From Stephanodiscus triporus (lineage: Eukaryota; Bacillariophyta; Thalassiosirophyceae; Thalassiosirales; Thalassiosiraceae), in assembly GCA_036939755.1 (NCBI GenBank), contig JALLAZ010000071.1, forward strand, positions 1 to 25,939: a stretch of DNA of 25,939 nt, given 5' to 3'. The number at the start of each line of letters is the position of its first letter. Within the stretch, counting starts at the first letter, position 1. The notes below the pieces were generated by a model. It was not told where the DNA came from. It made no database searches and saw nothing but the letters and a program-made list of their open reading frames with translations. The translations under genes were made by a program, and so were the position numbers. Of this stretch, positions 19,522-25,939 are shown in pieces.

Positions 19522-21600
19522 TCACCAAGCATCAGTGAAAACAGCCTGTTGCCCTAGTGTTTTCTTAGTGTCTTCAAGATCGTTCAGGGCATCTGCAAGC
19601 TGACACACTGCCGCAGCCTTTTCTTGTTTCACTTCAATTAAAGAATTTGTCATTTGCACAATTGTCTGCATACTACTGGAGCCAACACATGCCTTCCTTT
19701 GCATGGAGGACCCTGCAATGTCATAAGTTGACACTTCCTTATCCACATCATACACTTCTGTGACTTTGATTGTTCCATGGCGAACCCCCTCTCGCGCGAC
19801 GATGAACAACGATGATGACGACACTGACGAGATCGTCAGCGTGCCGAGCCTTGACGGATCAGAGTCGAGCATGGCGGGGGGCGACGACGGCATTGATGGC
19901 GGGACGATGAACAACGTCAACAACAACAACGACAACAACGACGACTCATGCCGGGGGGCGGATGAGACATCGTCGCCCCCCAACGATGACGTGATGCGGT
20001 CCTCACCTTCCTCACGCGGAAGTTGTTCTTATTTAACAATTATAATCTACTATCACGTTGCGTTTGCTCTACGCCTTTTTCTTTGCTCTATACCTTTTTG
20101 CCGCCTCTGCATCCTTTCTTTTCTGAGCGATGCATTGTGGGTTCGTCTTGTTGCAGTGTTCTTTGCACTTACCGTCAAACACCTTTACCCTGGTGCACCC
20201 AAGGTGAGAACAATGTCTTGATGACAGAATATCTTCTGGTGGTGGAAGCCTCCACCCGACCCGTCCTTCAAATAAAATTGAATCTGATCACGGCAGTTGG
20301 GCATCTTGCAAGCTCTCCTGCCACTTACGGCACGATAAGATACAGCAAGCTTTACTGGCAGGGCACCTAACGGATTAGGAGGTACATGTATTCCAGCTGC
20401 TCTCTCCTTCCTCATATTTTTGCTGGCAACATGCCAATTCCTCCTCCAAGCCGCTCTCCTCCTGCTTAGCTTGTCATACTCCTCCTTAAAAAAATGTGGG
20501 ATGTTCTTGTCACTACTACCTTCATCGGTTAGGAAACCTCTCGCGACCAAATTGAAGAATTCTGGAGTTTCATGCGAAAAAATTACATCCAACTGTTCCT
20601 TGCAAAGATTCTCTTCCATTATTTCTTCAACATTGGCTTTCTTTGACTCAGAAGATTTTGCCACATCATCTGATTCGGCCTGGAAAAAGGTCTTGATGTT
20701 CCCTGTGGATTCTGGCTCCTATGGACGCACATACTTGTATTTAGCAAGTAGTGCGTCATACTCCACAAGCATCTTGATTGACCACTGAGTTGGATTAAAG
20801 TAGGTGATTCCTGCGCGTTGAGGAGTGTACGCACGACCACCAGAGGGTCCTTCTTCAACGCGCTTGTTGACACCAATCTGCACCACACCCTTTGGATACT
20901 TGGGGTGTTTGCACTGTAGGTGTGTAAAATAAGATGCGTCTCCACTATCGTACCTATCTCATTATTCAATAACAAGTAGGGGAACATGATTGCGTGTTCA
21001 TAGTATGGGATAGGTTGTCTTGAATAGGTTGTAAAAGCATGTCCCAGTTTTGCCCTCAACTTGAGGTCCAGGTGCATGTTCACCCGACTTGGCCTTCTTG
21101 GGAACTGGTAAAAAAAATCGGTGCATATGCACCTTCACTGCAAAGTTCGTCAACTTGTTCCTTGAAGCATCTCAACTGCACCTGCTTGAAGTACCGCGAG
21201 TCCTCACTGGCACAAAGTATAGGTCCACACGGTGTCGTCCCCTGTGATTCAACTTGTGAAACACTCATCTTCTTCAGAGCTGCCTGTGCTTACATAACAG
21301 CTGAGATAATGGCAGACTTGCCACTGCCATAATACCCAGCCGGCTCTTTGGAGACCTCCACTGGCTTTTTTGCACCTGCCCCCAAAACTGCGGCAGTCAA
21401 GAGGGGGGAATTCCCGATTGGAGGCAGAGGCTTCCGACGAAGCTCGAGAGAGGGGGAAGGAGGATGCTCCTTCCATTTTGCTGACGTGGAGGCTGAAAGG
21501 TCCTCGCAGCTGGCTTGCGTTTGTCAAGATCATCATCATCCCCGGCTTGGGGATGAGGCTTATTCCCCCCAGAAAGCCAAGAACGAAGCATTCGAAAAGA
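19522..21600 (-). pseudogene. Decayed unknown protein-coding gene with stops and frameshifts
   Basis: Coding-like segments follow one another on the minus strand but are broken. From about 21520 a frame runs through AGAKKPVEVSKEPAGYYGSG to a TAA at 21292-21290, then continues in the same frame (ALKKMSVSQVESQ, FKEQVDELCSEGAYAPI). The frame shifts at an 8-T run (plus-strand A run 21110-21117) and goes on as PKKAKSGEHAPGPQVEGK. Later pieces (KHPKYPKGVVQIGVNKR, GITYFNPTQW, YDALLAKYKYVRP) meet a TAG at 20721-20719 and continue in frame as EPESTGNIKTFFQ down to 20185. Beyond a frameshift, a Cys/His-rich piece (CKEHCNKTNPQC) follows. The last piece, from about 19790 to 19522, ends in a helix-prone tail (EVKQEKAAAVCQLADALNDL). 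No family recognised. An intron-rich live gene with assembly errors is the alternative. Confidence 0.45.
19802..20221 (+). CDS. Acidic/Asn-rich hypothetical ORF (doubtful)
   Basis: An ATG at 19802 opens 139 codons. The first 75 or so residues are Asp/Asn/Gly/Ser-rich (NNDDDDTDEIVSVPS, NNVNNNNDNNDD), like many diatom low-complexity proteins, and the rest is hydrophobic. It lies antisense to the decayed minus-strand gene. The second half is probably a shadow of that gene, so only the acidic half might be real. Confidence 0.2.
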   Translation: MNNDDDDTDEIVSVPSLDGSESSMAGGDDGIDGGTMNNVNNNNDNNDDSCRGADETSSPPNDDVMRSSPSSRGSCSYLTIIIYYHVAFALRLFLCSIPFCRLCILSFLSDALWVRLVAVFFALTVKHLYPGAPKVRTMS

Positions 21601-21654
21601 AGGCCAAGGTGCAGTGCACAGCAGGTGAGCAGAATTAGAATGGTTTTCATTATT

Positions 21655-21891
21655 TTAATATTTTAAACCAAGGGCGAAGGTGCAGCAATAGCGGAGGTGG
21701 CAGAATAACACAACAATCAAATGGGTGGAGCGGTCACGATGGTTGCAGCGGCAAGCAGTAATGGCGTTCGTTGAGGAGTACGATGATGACAACAACACGC
21801 GACGTTGACGGCGGCGCCGGCGCAAGGGGGGGGGGGGCGGCATCAGGAAAGACAGCAACGCTCCTTGCATTTCACAAGTTCAAGTGAAGCC
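21655..21891. other. Low-information spacer with a G/C run
   Basis: About 240 bp between the homeodomain exon and the decayed gene, including a run of G at about 21827-21836. Several short open frames of odd composition occur on both strands; none can be supported. It may be an intron of the decayed minus-strand gene. Confidence 0.35.
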
Positions 21892-22116
21892 TTAAAAAAC
21901 AAACCTGTAAATAGATGACAAACCAGCACTGGATCTTTTTTGATCGGAAATTCTCAAGTGACACATCATCGCGAGCTTCTCTGCCTTAGTTGGGTGCGGC
22001 CATAATGAGTGCTCTGACATCCAGAGTGAAAGAAAGGTCTTTATTTCATCTGTTAACCCATGAGGGGGTGAGCTTGAACAAGACTTGACTGCATCACTTT
22101 TGTTGGTAACTGCCAT
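21892..22116 (-). pseudogene. TALE-type (KN) homeodomain exon, frameshifted
   Basis: An ATG at 22116 opens 74 codons. From about residue 23 the sequence (EIKTFLSLWM, SEHSLWPHPT, KAEKLAMMCH, LRISDQK) aligns without gaps to the KN/TALE homeodomain, including the helix-1 Trp, the WPHPT equivalent of the three-residue-extension HPYPT, and the EK of helix 2. The open frame then leaves the domain at a run of six A on the coding strand (plus-strand T 21936-21941). In the next frame helix 3 resumes as KIQCWFVIYLQ, with the diagnostic WF pair. The DNA-contacting Asn51 and Arg53 of normal homeodomains are Ile and Leu here. A GTTTGT donor follows LQ. A decayed gene is most likely; a sequencing indel in the A run is possible. 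It may be the 5' end of the decayed gene downstream on the same strand. Confidence 0.55.
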
Positions 22117-22133
22117 TGTAGAAGCGAGGATGT

Positions 22134-22739
22134 TTGGGGCAAGAACTTTTGCTTCTGTGTCTTAAGTACTTATGGTACACGATGGCACAAGCAGGATACA
22201 TGTACCCCAACACACAACTATCCATCAAACCCCAATTTCACCTTCGATCTGACCCTACGGCACGCCCTTTTGACATTTCCTTCTCACCAGACCCAACTTC
22301 CTCACACTTTTGCCCATACACAACCATCGGAGCAGACATCAACATCACTGCTGGCCCACCATCTCCACCGAAGGCATTCAACCCTGAAGAGGATATCCTA
22401 AACACCATCACTGCCAATGCAGACGACAATCTTCAGCGTCATGAATGTCAGAAACTTGGCCAGATGCACAAACCCTCCTCTAGCACCTCCCCAATCATCC
22501 ATGGTGACAATGTTATTGGTAAACTCTACAACAAGAACATGGTCCTCATCCCCTTCACCGTTGATCCATATGGACGCTTTGGTCCCATGTTACAGGCCTA
22601 CAGGCCTTCCTCACCGCCACAAATCACACACCCCAAAAACCTTGGTGCACCACACATCAAAACAATAAGTACCACCGTCCCAATGCCAACCTTATGTATG
22701 AACGTGCCACCACACCACCATGTCCACTCGGTATCCTAA
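22134..22739 (+). pseudogene. Retroelement remnant (C-terminal region of a reverse-transcriptase polyprotein)
   Basis: An open frame of about 200 codons has the order seen at the C-terminal ends of protist and plant RT elements: a polar stretch with FDISFSPDPTSSH (compare the family's xFDVTV block followed by His), a helical segment with RHECQKLGQMHK (Cys then Gly), and NMVLIPFTVDPYGRFGPMLQ (compare the F-x-P-F/L-x-V-x-x-x-G-x-x-G block). No RT core (YADD box) lies upstream, so the 5' part is missing, as is common for non-LTR elements. Short coding-like stretches continue to about 22970 beyond the stop. The assignment is by remembered block pattern only; the function of the intact region would be endonuclease-like. 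Confidence 0.4.
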
Positions 22740-23039
22740 TCTCTGCCGACATATGCTGGAATCAATCTGCCTCACCCAACCGATGAACCTTTTTTGGCAA
22801 CTCCTAAACTGCACCATCACCCAGCCTCCACACCATACAACTCCTTGGCCTTGGCATCTGCAAAGCCTATAGTTCACTCTTATGCTCTGCCACCCGTACA
22901 TTTCGATTACCCCCAACTGCCCCCTCTTTTGACCTCTATTCATTCCTCACCTTAGAAGATACCTACCCCGTAAGTACGTAGCTTCTTAAACTATATATAT
23001 ATGTATATGTTAGAGAGATATCTATCAGTGCGCATGGAA

Positions 23040-23060
23040 ATTCTACCTTTTTGGTAGAAT
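23040..23060. repeat. Perfect 8-bp inverted repeat with T5 loop
   Basis: ATTCTACC (23040-23047), five T, then GGTAGAAT (23053-23060). Flanking GGAA and TTCC add weak further pairing. It may be the core of a small mobile-element relic or a transcript 3' structure. Confidence 0.6.
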
Positions 23061-23103
23061 GAATTCCTATATAGAATCATACGAATGGTATACAGGTATG
23101 ATA

Positions 23104-23203
23104 GCTCCAGCTCCAGCTCTGGCTTCAGCCGTTTCTGGCTCCGGCTCCGGCTGTGGCTGTGGCTGTGGCTGTGGCTGTGGCTGTGGCTGTGGCTGTGTCT
23201 CTG
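23104..23203 (+). repeat. Hexanucleotide minisatellite (GGCTCC/GGCTGT)n
   Basis: Units begin as variable GCTCCA/GGCTTC/GGCTCC and become about eight uniform GGCTGT copies between about 23149 and 23197, followed by GTCTCT and GGCTAT variants. The graded divergence at the 5' side fits a slippage-expanded array. Confidence 0.85.
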
Positions 23204-23505
23204 GCTATCTGGCGTGTATCCATCAAATTCTTTCTTGACAATCGGCTAAAAAGGATAAAACATACCACATAACATGGGGTTTAAGCACCACGCGGTACAA
23301 GAGAATCGCGAGAAAGATGGATCATACATACAACCCCACTTCTCATTTCTCACTTATTCCTACACATGTCAAGCATTTGAACGGCATATTCGTTTCCAAG
23401 GGAATAAGAGCTTTCCAATGGTGTGTGATACTCCTATGTTCAGACAGATGTAAGAAATAATGCAATTTGAGGTGCACCGTTACAGAGTGTTGTGTGTTCG
23501 CCACG

Positions 23506-24321
23506 ATGATGTTTAAGTGCGGAACGTGCACCTTCCCCATGGATAGCAATGTCCATGGGAAGGGGCCCTGCCCCATGTGCAATGATTTTCGTCCTCGGCT
23601 CCTTCCGCTTCTGCCCGGCAATTTTGGCTACCTGGCCCTGGCGGAGGAGGGTGGGGTGGCGGCGGGGGAGGACACTGGGGAGGTGGGGGATATCGGGAAC
23701 GTGGAGGAGGGGGAGAAAGTGGAGGACGTGGATGAGGGGGGGAAGGTGGACGATGCAGCGGCAGCGGCGGGGCGAGACGAGGGGGGAGAGGGTGATGGTG
23801 GGGGGAAGGTTTCGGGTCAGCTTGCGGCTGAGCCGGCTGAGCCGCGCGGCCGCAAAAAGGCACGTCTCCTTGACAATGTTTTGGATGTAGTGGAGTCTCG
23901 CGGGTACACGATGGACCCAGATGTGGTTGGGTCGCAGGTCGAGGTTGTGGGGACGACCGAGTCCCAGCAAGGCCGGTCGTGCGTAAAGCACGACTGTTGT
24001 GGCACGGCGTTGCTCCGCGTCGGGAGCCACGTGTGTTTTAGAAAGACGAGGTTCGCGTGGAGGGATGGTGAGGAGGAGGACGTCCTGGAGGTGTATTTCC
24101 TCCAGGACGGCCTTGCCACATGCAAAGTCGGATACTTACCAAAACACCTTGCTTTCCGCGCTGACCGATACAACGGTCTGTGCGCGCGCATCGTCGAGGT
24201 TTACTCCTCCGACAATTGCATTACTCCTTGCGTTGCAAAGCGCAACAAGTATCATCGCAACTTTGGGTGCTGCGTTGCCACAATTCTGGGGATGAGGGAT
24301 ATGTTTGCAGTAAGGAATTAG
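23506..24321 (+). CDS. Cysteine-rich accessory protein of a DNA transposon (unknown function)
   Basis: An ATG at 23506 gives 271 aa; an in-frame ATG at 23467 would add 13, but the zinc-like motif begins right after 23506. Residues 3-25 show CGTCTFPMDSNVHGKGPCPMC, two CxxC pairs fitting a zinc ribbon. Residues about 45-105 are a Glu/Gly-rich linker followed by a basic patch (PRGRKKARLL) that could be a nuclear signal. The C-terminal half is Cys/His-rich (CVKHDCCGTALLRVGSHVCF, LPKHLAFRADRYNGLCARI) and resembles no family I can name. It converges on the transposase with only 155 bp between stop codons, so I infer both belong to one element. The coding strand holds two strong hairpins (23531-23563 and 24081-24109). 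Domesticated or host-gene status is not excluded. Confidence 0.5.
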   Translation: MMFKCGTCTFPMDSNVHGKGPCPMCNDFRPRLLPLLPGNFGYLALAEEGGVAAGEDTGEVGDIGNVEEGEKVEDVDEGGKVDDAAAAAGRDEGGEGDGGGKVSGQLAAEPAEPRGRKKARLLDNVLDVVESRGYTMDPDVVGSQVEVVGTTESQQGRSCVKHDCCGTALLRVGSHVCFRKTRFAWRDGEEEDVLEVYFLQDGLATCKVGYLPKHLAFRADRYNGLCARIVEVYSSDNCITPCVAKRNKYHRNFGCCVATILGMRDMFAVRN

Positions 24322-24349
24322 ACAATAGTATTAATGTTCCATAATGATT

Positions 24350-24439
24350 ATACTTAATAATATTAATAATGATAAAAACAAGTAGTCGACGAGTCGAACG
24401 AGGGGTTTCGTAATAATTATAGTTAATAATATTAAGTAT
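24350..24439. terminator. AT-rich spacer with a 10-bp inverted repeat between convergent transposon genes
   Basis: ATACTTAATA (24350-24359) and its exact reverse complement TATTAAGTAT (24430-24439) bracket the spacer between the two stop codons. The symmetric placement suggests a shared 3'-end or polyadenylation region serving both genes. The role is inferred. Confidence 0.4.
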
Positions 24440-24476
24440 GATTCAAACAAACAATACGACACCTGCGCGCCAAGGG

Positions 24477-25736
24477 CTACTCATAATATGAGTACCCCGT
24501 CTTGCGCCACGCATTTTTGACGACTTGCTCGTCAATCGCATCCACCGCCTCGATTATCCACCCCGACACGTCCTCGCGTTTCGCCGCGCGAATTGGTTGA
24601 TTGGCGTCTTGTGCCAACATCCACGACGTATACGCCTTTGTCATGTGCGTTTTGTATGGCTTGTTGATGCCGACGTCGATCGGCTGCACAAGCCCAGTGC
24701 AACCACCGGGAATGAATTCCATCTGAACGCCGAGTTTTTGGATGGCGTCGGCAACGCTGCCGAGCATATGCACCATGAAGGAGTCAAGGAAAAGAATCGG
24801 GATGATTCCGACTGGTGCCGTCGCGATGTAGGGCGCGAGGACACGCTCCACCCAATGGAGCATGACCTCCTCATTGAACCACGCCTTCGTCTGGACGGTG
24901 TACACCGCGCCAGAAGGATGGTTGGGCAACTCGCGCTGGTCGATCGTCCCCCCCCTCACGCCCTTGTAGACGATGAAGGGGGTGAGGAAGTTGCCAGCGG
25001 CTGTAACCGTCAATGCGACGGTGCAGCACTTGCTCTCGTCGGCCCCCTTTCGCATGTTGACGGTTCGCTGGCCGCGAACATTGAGGGTAGTCTTGGGGGA
25101 CGAACCATAGAATTGGTTCGTCTGGTCCATGTTGATGGTCCAGCGAGGGTCCCGCGTGCGACCAACCAACATGGGACGCACCAACTTCAAGTACGACCTC
25201 GCATCCTCACAGGCAGCCTCAGGAGGCTTCTGTGAGGTGTGAGTCGCTACACGATGCACCAAGTCATGTTGGTGCAGAAAATGACTAATGCACATGAAGC
25301 GTGCAGGAATGGTCTTCTCGGCAAAGGCCGGCTTCAACTGAGTTGCCTTCTGGAGTACGGCAAAACGACTCACAGGAAGACCCCTGTCGCGCCACTCAGT
25401 GATGAACTCAATGAGTTCCTCCTTGATCTCTTCAAGGAAACCTTCAGGGCCTGCATGATATTGGAGCTTTTCAGCATCACTTGAGGAATTACTTGAGGAA
25501 TCGGCCAACAGATCGGGTAGCCTGGCGTCCGCACGCCAGCGGAAGACAGTAGTTCTAGGGAGAGCCAGATCAGCCACAGCACGACCAAAGGAGATTTTTC
25601 CTGCCTTCATCTTCTCATCCACAAGACCCAGGACAAGGGCCTTCTCACGATTGGAGTATCTGCGACGAGGCTTAACATCGGCAGAAAGCCTCCGAGCCGA
25701 ACGGGCGCAACTCTTGCCTCCTTGGTTGTAAATCAT
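24477..25736 (-). CDS. pogo-like (Tc1/mariner superfamily) DDE transposase
   Basis: A single open frame of 419 aa starts at ATG 25736. An N-terminal psq/CENPB-type helix-turn-helix spans about 27-68 (REKALVLGLVDEKMKAG, LALPRTTVFRWR). A second DNA-binding-like helical region follows (about 98-165). The DDE_1 catalytic core has D204 in NMDQTNQFYG, D318 in ILFLDSFMVHML and D354 in GLVQPIDVGINKPYK, with 35 residues between the last two. That spacing and the QPxDxGxNKPxK block are typical of pogo/jerky-type transposases. All three acidic residues are present and there is no internal stop, so the protein could be active. Together with the convergent Cys-rich gene it forms the coding part of a DNA transposon. 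Terminal inverted repeats were not found in the window; the right end may lie past 25939. Confidence 0.85.
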   Translation of the reverse strand: MIYNQGGKSCARSARRLSADVKPRRRYSNREKALVLGLVDEKMKAGKISFGRAVADLALPRTTVFRWRADARLPDLLADSSSNSSSDAEKLQYHAGPEGFLEEIKEELIEFITEWRDRGLPVSRFAVLQKATQLKPAFAEKTIPARFMCISHFLHQHDLVHRVATHTSQKPPEAACEDARSYLKLVRPMLVGRTRDPRWTINMDQTNQFYGSSPKTTLNVRGQRTVNMRKGADESKCCTVALTVTAAGNFLTPFIVYKGVRGGTIDQRELPNHPSGAVYTVQTKAWFNEEVMLHWVERVLAPYIATAPVGIIPILFLDSFMVHMLGSVADAIQKLGVQMEFIPGGCTGLVQPIDVGINKPYKTHMTKAYTSWMLAQDANQPIRAAKREDVSGWIIEAVDAIDEQVVKNAWRKTGYSYYE

Positions 25737-25939
25737 GGCCCGACAAGAATGAATTTGTGAGACAATCTCGTGAGTTATTGTGAAACATGGTCAACACTTC
25801 GTACAATCCCTACACAGGTTCTAGTACAAAATTTTGCGGTAAAATGAATGTGCGCAAAAAAAAGGGTACACAGGAATCATACATAAGCCAAATTGCGCGC
25901 GAGCCATCCCTCTAGAGTACTTTCTTTCTGAGTTTTGTC
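25737..25939. other. Sequence upstream of the transposase
   Basis: About 200 bp that should include the transposase promoter and possibly the element's right end. It contains an A8 run near 25856 and AATCATACATA at 25875-25885. The word ATCATACATA also occurs in the same orientation left of the element, at about 23321-23330. No gene is visible. Confidence 0.35.

Larger units (their letters stand above)
22740..23505. other. Repeat-rich non-coding stretch
   Basis: Holds the possible tail of the retroelement remnant, a short (TA) run near 22993-23003, a hairpin at 23040-23060 and the GGCTGT minisatellite. I see no supported gene. Confidence 0.5.

Noticed and set aside
23440..24030. Minus-strand Pro/His/Arg-rich open frames opposite the Cys-rich gene
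   Set aside because: They are low-complexity antisense products of the Glu/Gly-rich linker, without start context or domains.
24525..25235. 236-codon plus-strand open frame opposite the transposase
   Set aside because: Antisense shadow of the DDE core; no domain and no independent support.
23235..25939. Terminal inverted repeats of the pogo-like element
   Set aside because: I compared the flank left of 23467 with the flank right of 25736 by eye. Only a short direct word (ATCATACATA) is shared and no convincing inverted pair, so the ends are left undefined.

Overview
The window reads as nuclear DNA of a photosynthetic stramenopile, most likely a diatom. Genes are split by short GT-AG introns, many of 79-101 nt. 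One gene carries an N-terminal signal peptide followed by a phenylalanine at the predicted cleavage site, the type of presequence diatoms use for complex plastids. One protein has a helicase-associated (HA) repeat of a kind common in diatoms, and GAC/GTC trinucleotide repeats are abundant. I found no bacterial operons, CRISPR array, rRNA or tRNA. All gene models below were spliced by hand, and every proposed junction keeps the reading frame.

Positions 1-19,200 are a compact block of five genes in alternating orientation. (1) A RAD7-like leucine-rich-repeat protein (+, 209-2199, 2 exons). (2) The large subunit of chromatin assembly factor 1, CAF-1 p150/CHAF1A (-, 7448-2333, 3 exons); its last exon adds an HMG box, and its N-terminus carries an HA repeat. 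(3) A Ski2-like DExH helicase resembling DDX60 (+, 8050-12079, 3 exons). (4) A plastid-targeted NusG/KOW protein whose last exon adds five acidic FF repeats and a SAP domain (-, 15014-12249, 3 or 4 exons). (5) The ribosome-biogenesis DEAD-box helicase DDX27/Drs1 (+, 15483-19202, 5 exons). Intron 3 of gene 5 contains what looks like a complete two-hairpin H/ACA snoRNA. Genes 2/3 and 4/5 share divergent promoters at about 7.45-8.05 kb and 15.01-15.48 kb. Genes 1/2 and 3/4 converge. GC content is highest near the two divergent promoters and falls toward the convergent 3' ends.

Positions 19,200-25,939 are an accessory, repeat-rich tract. They hold a decayed minus-strand gene (19.5-21.6 kb) with in-frame stops and frameshifts, and a frameshifted TALE-type homeodomain exon (21.9-22.1 kb). 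They also hold a remnant resembling the C-terminal part of a reverse-transcriptase element (22.1-22.7 kb), a (GGCTGT)n minisatellite (23.1-23.2 kb), and a two-gene DNA transposon. The transposon has a pogo-like DDD transposase (-, 25736-24477) convergent with a cysteine-rich accessory gene (+, 23506-24321). No terminal inverted repeats were recognised, so the element's ends are not fixed.

The five conserved genes do not form one pathway. They cover DNA repair/chromatin (RAD7-like, CAF-1), RNA surveillance or defence (DDX60-like), plastid transcription (NusG-SAP) and ribosome maturation (DDX27 plus the snoRNA). The last pairing makes biological sense, because H/ACA snoRNAs guide rRNA pseudouridylation and are often carried in introns of ribosome-biogenesis genes.
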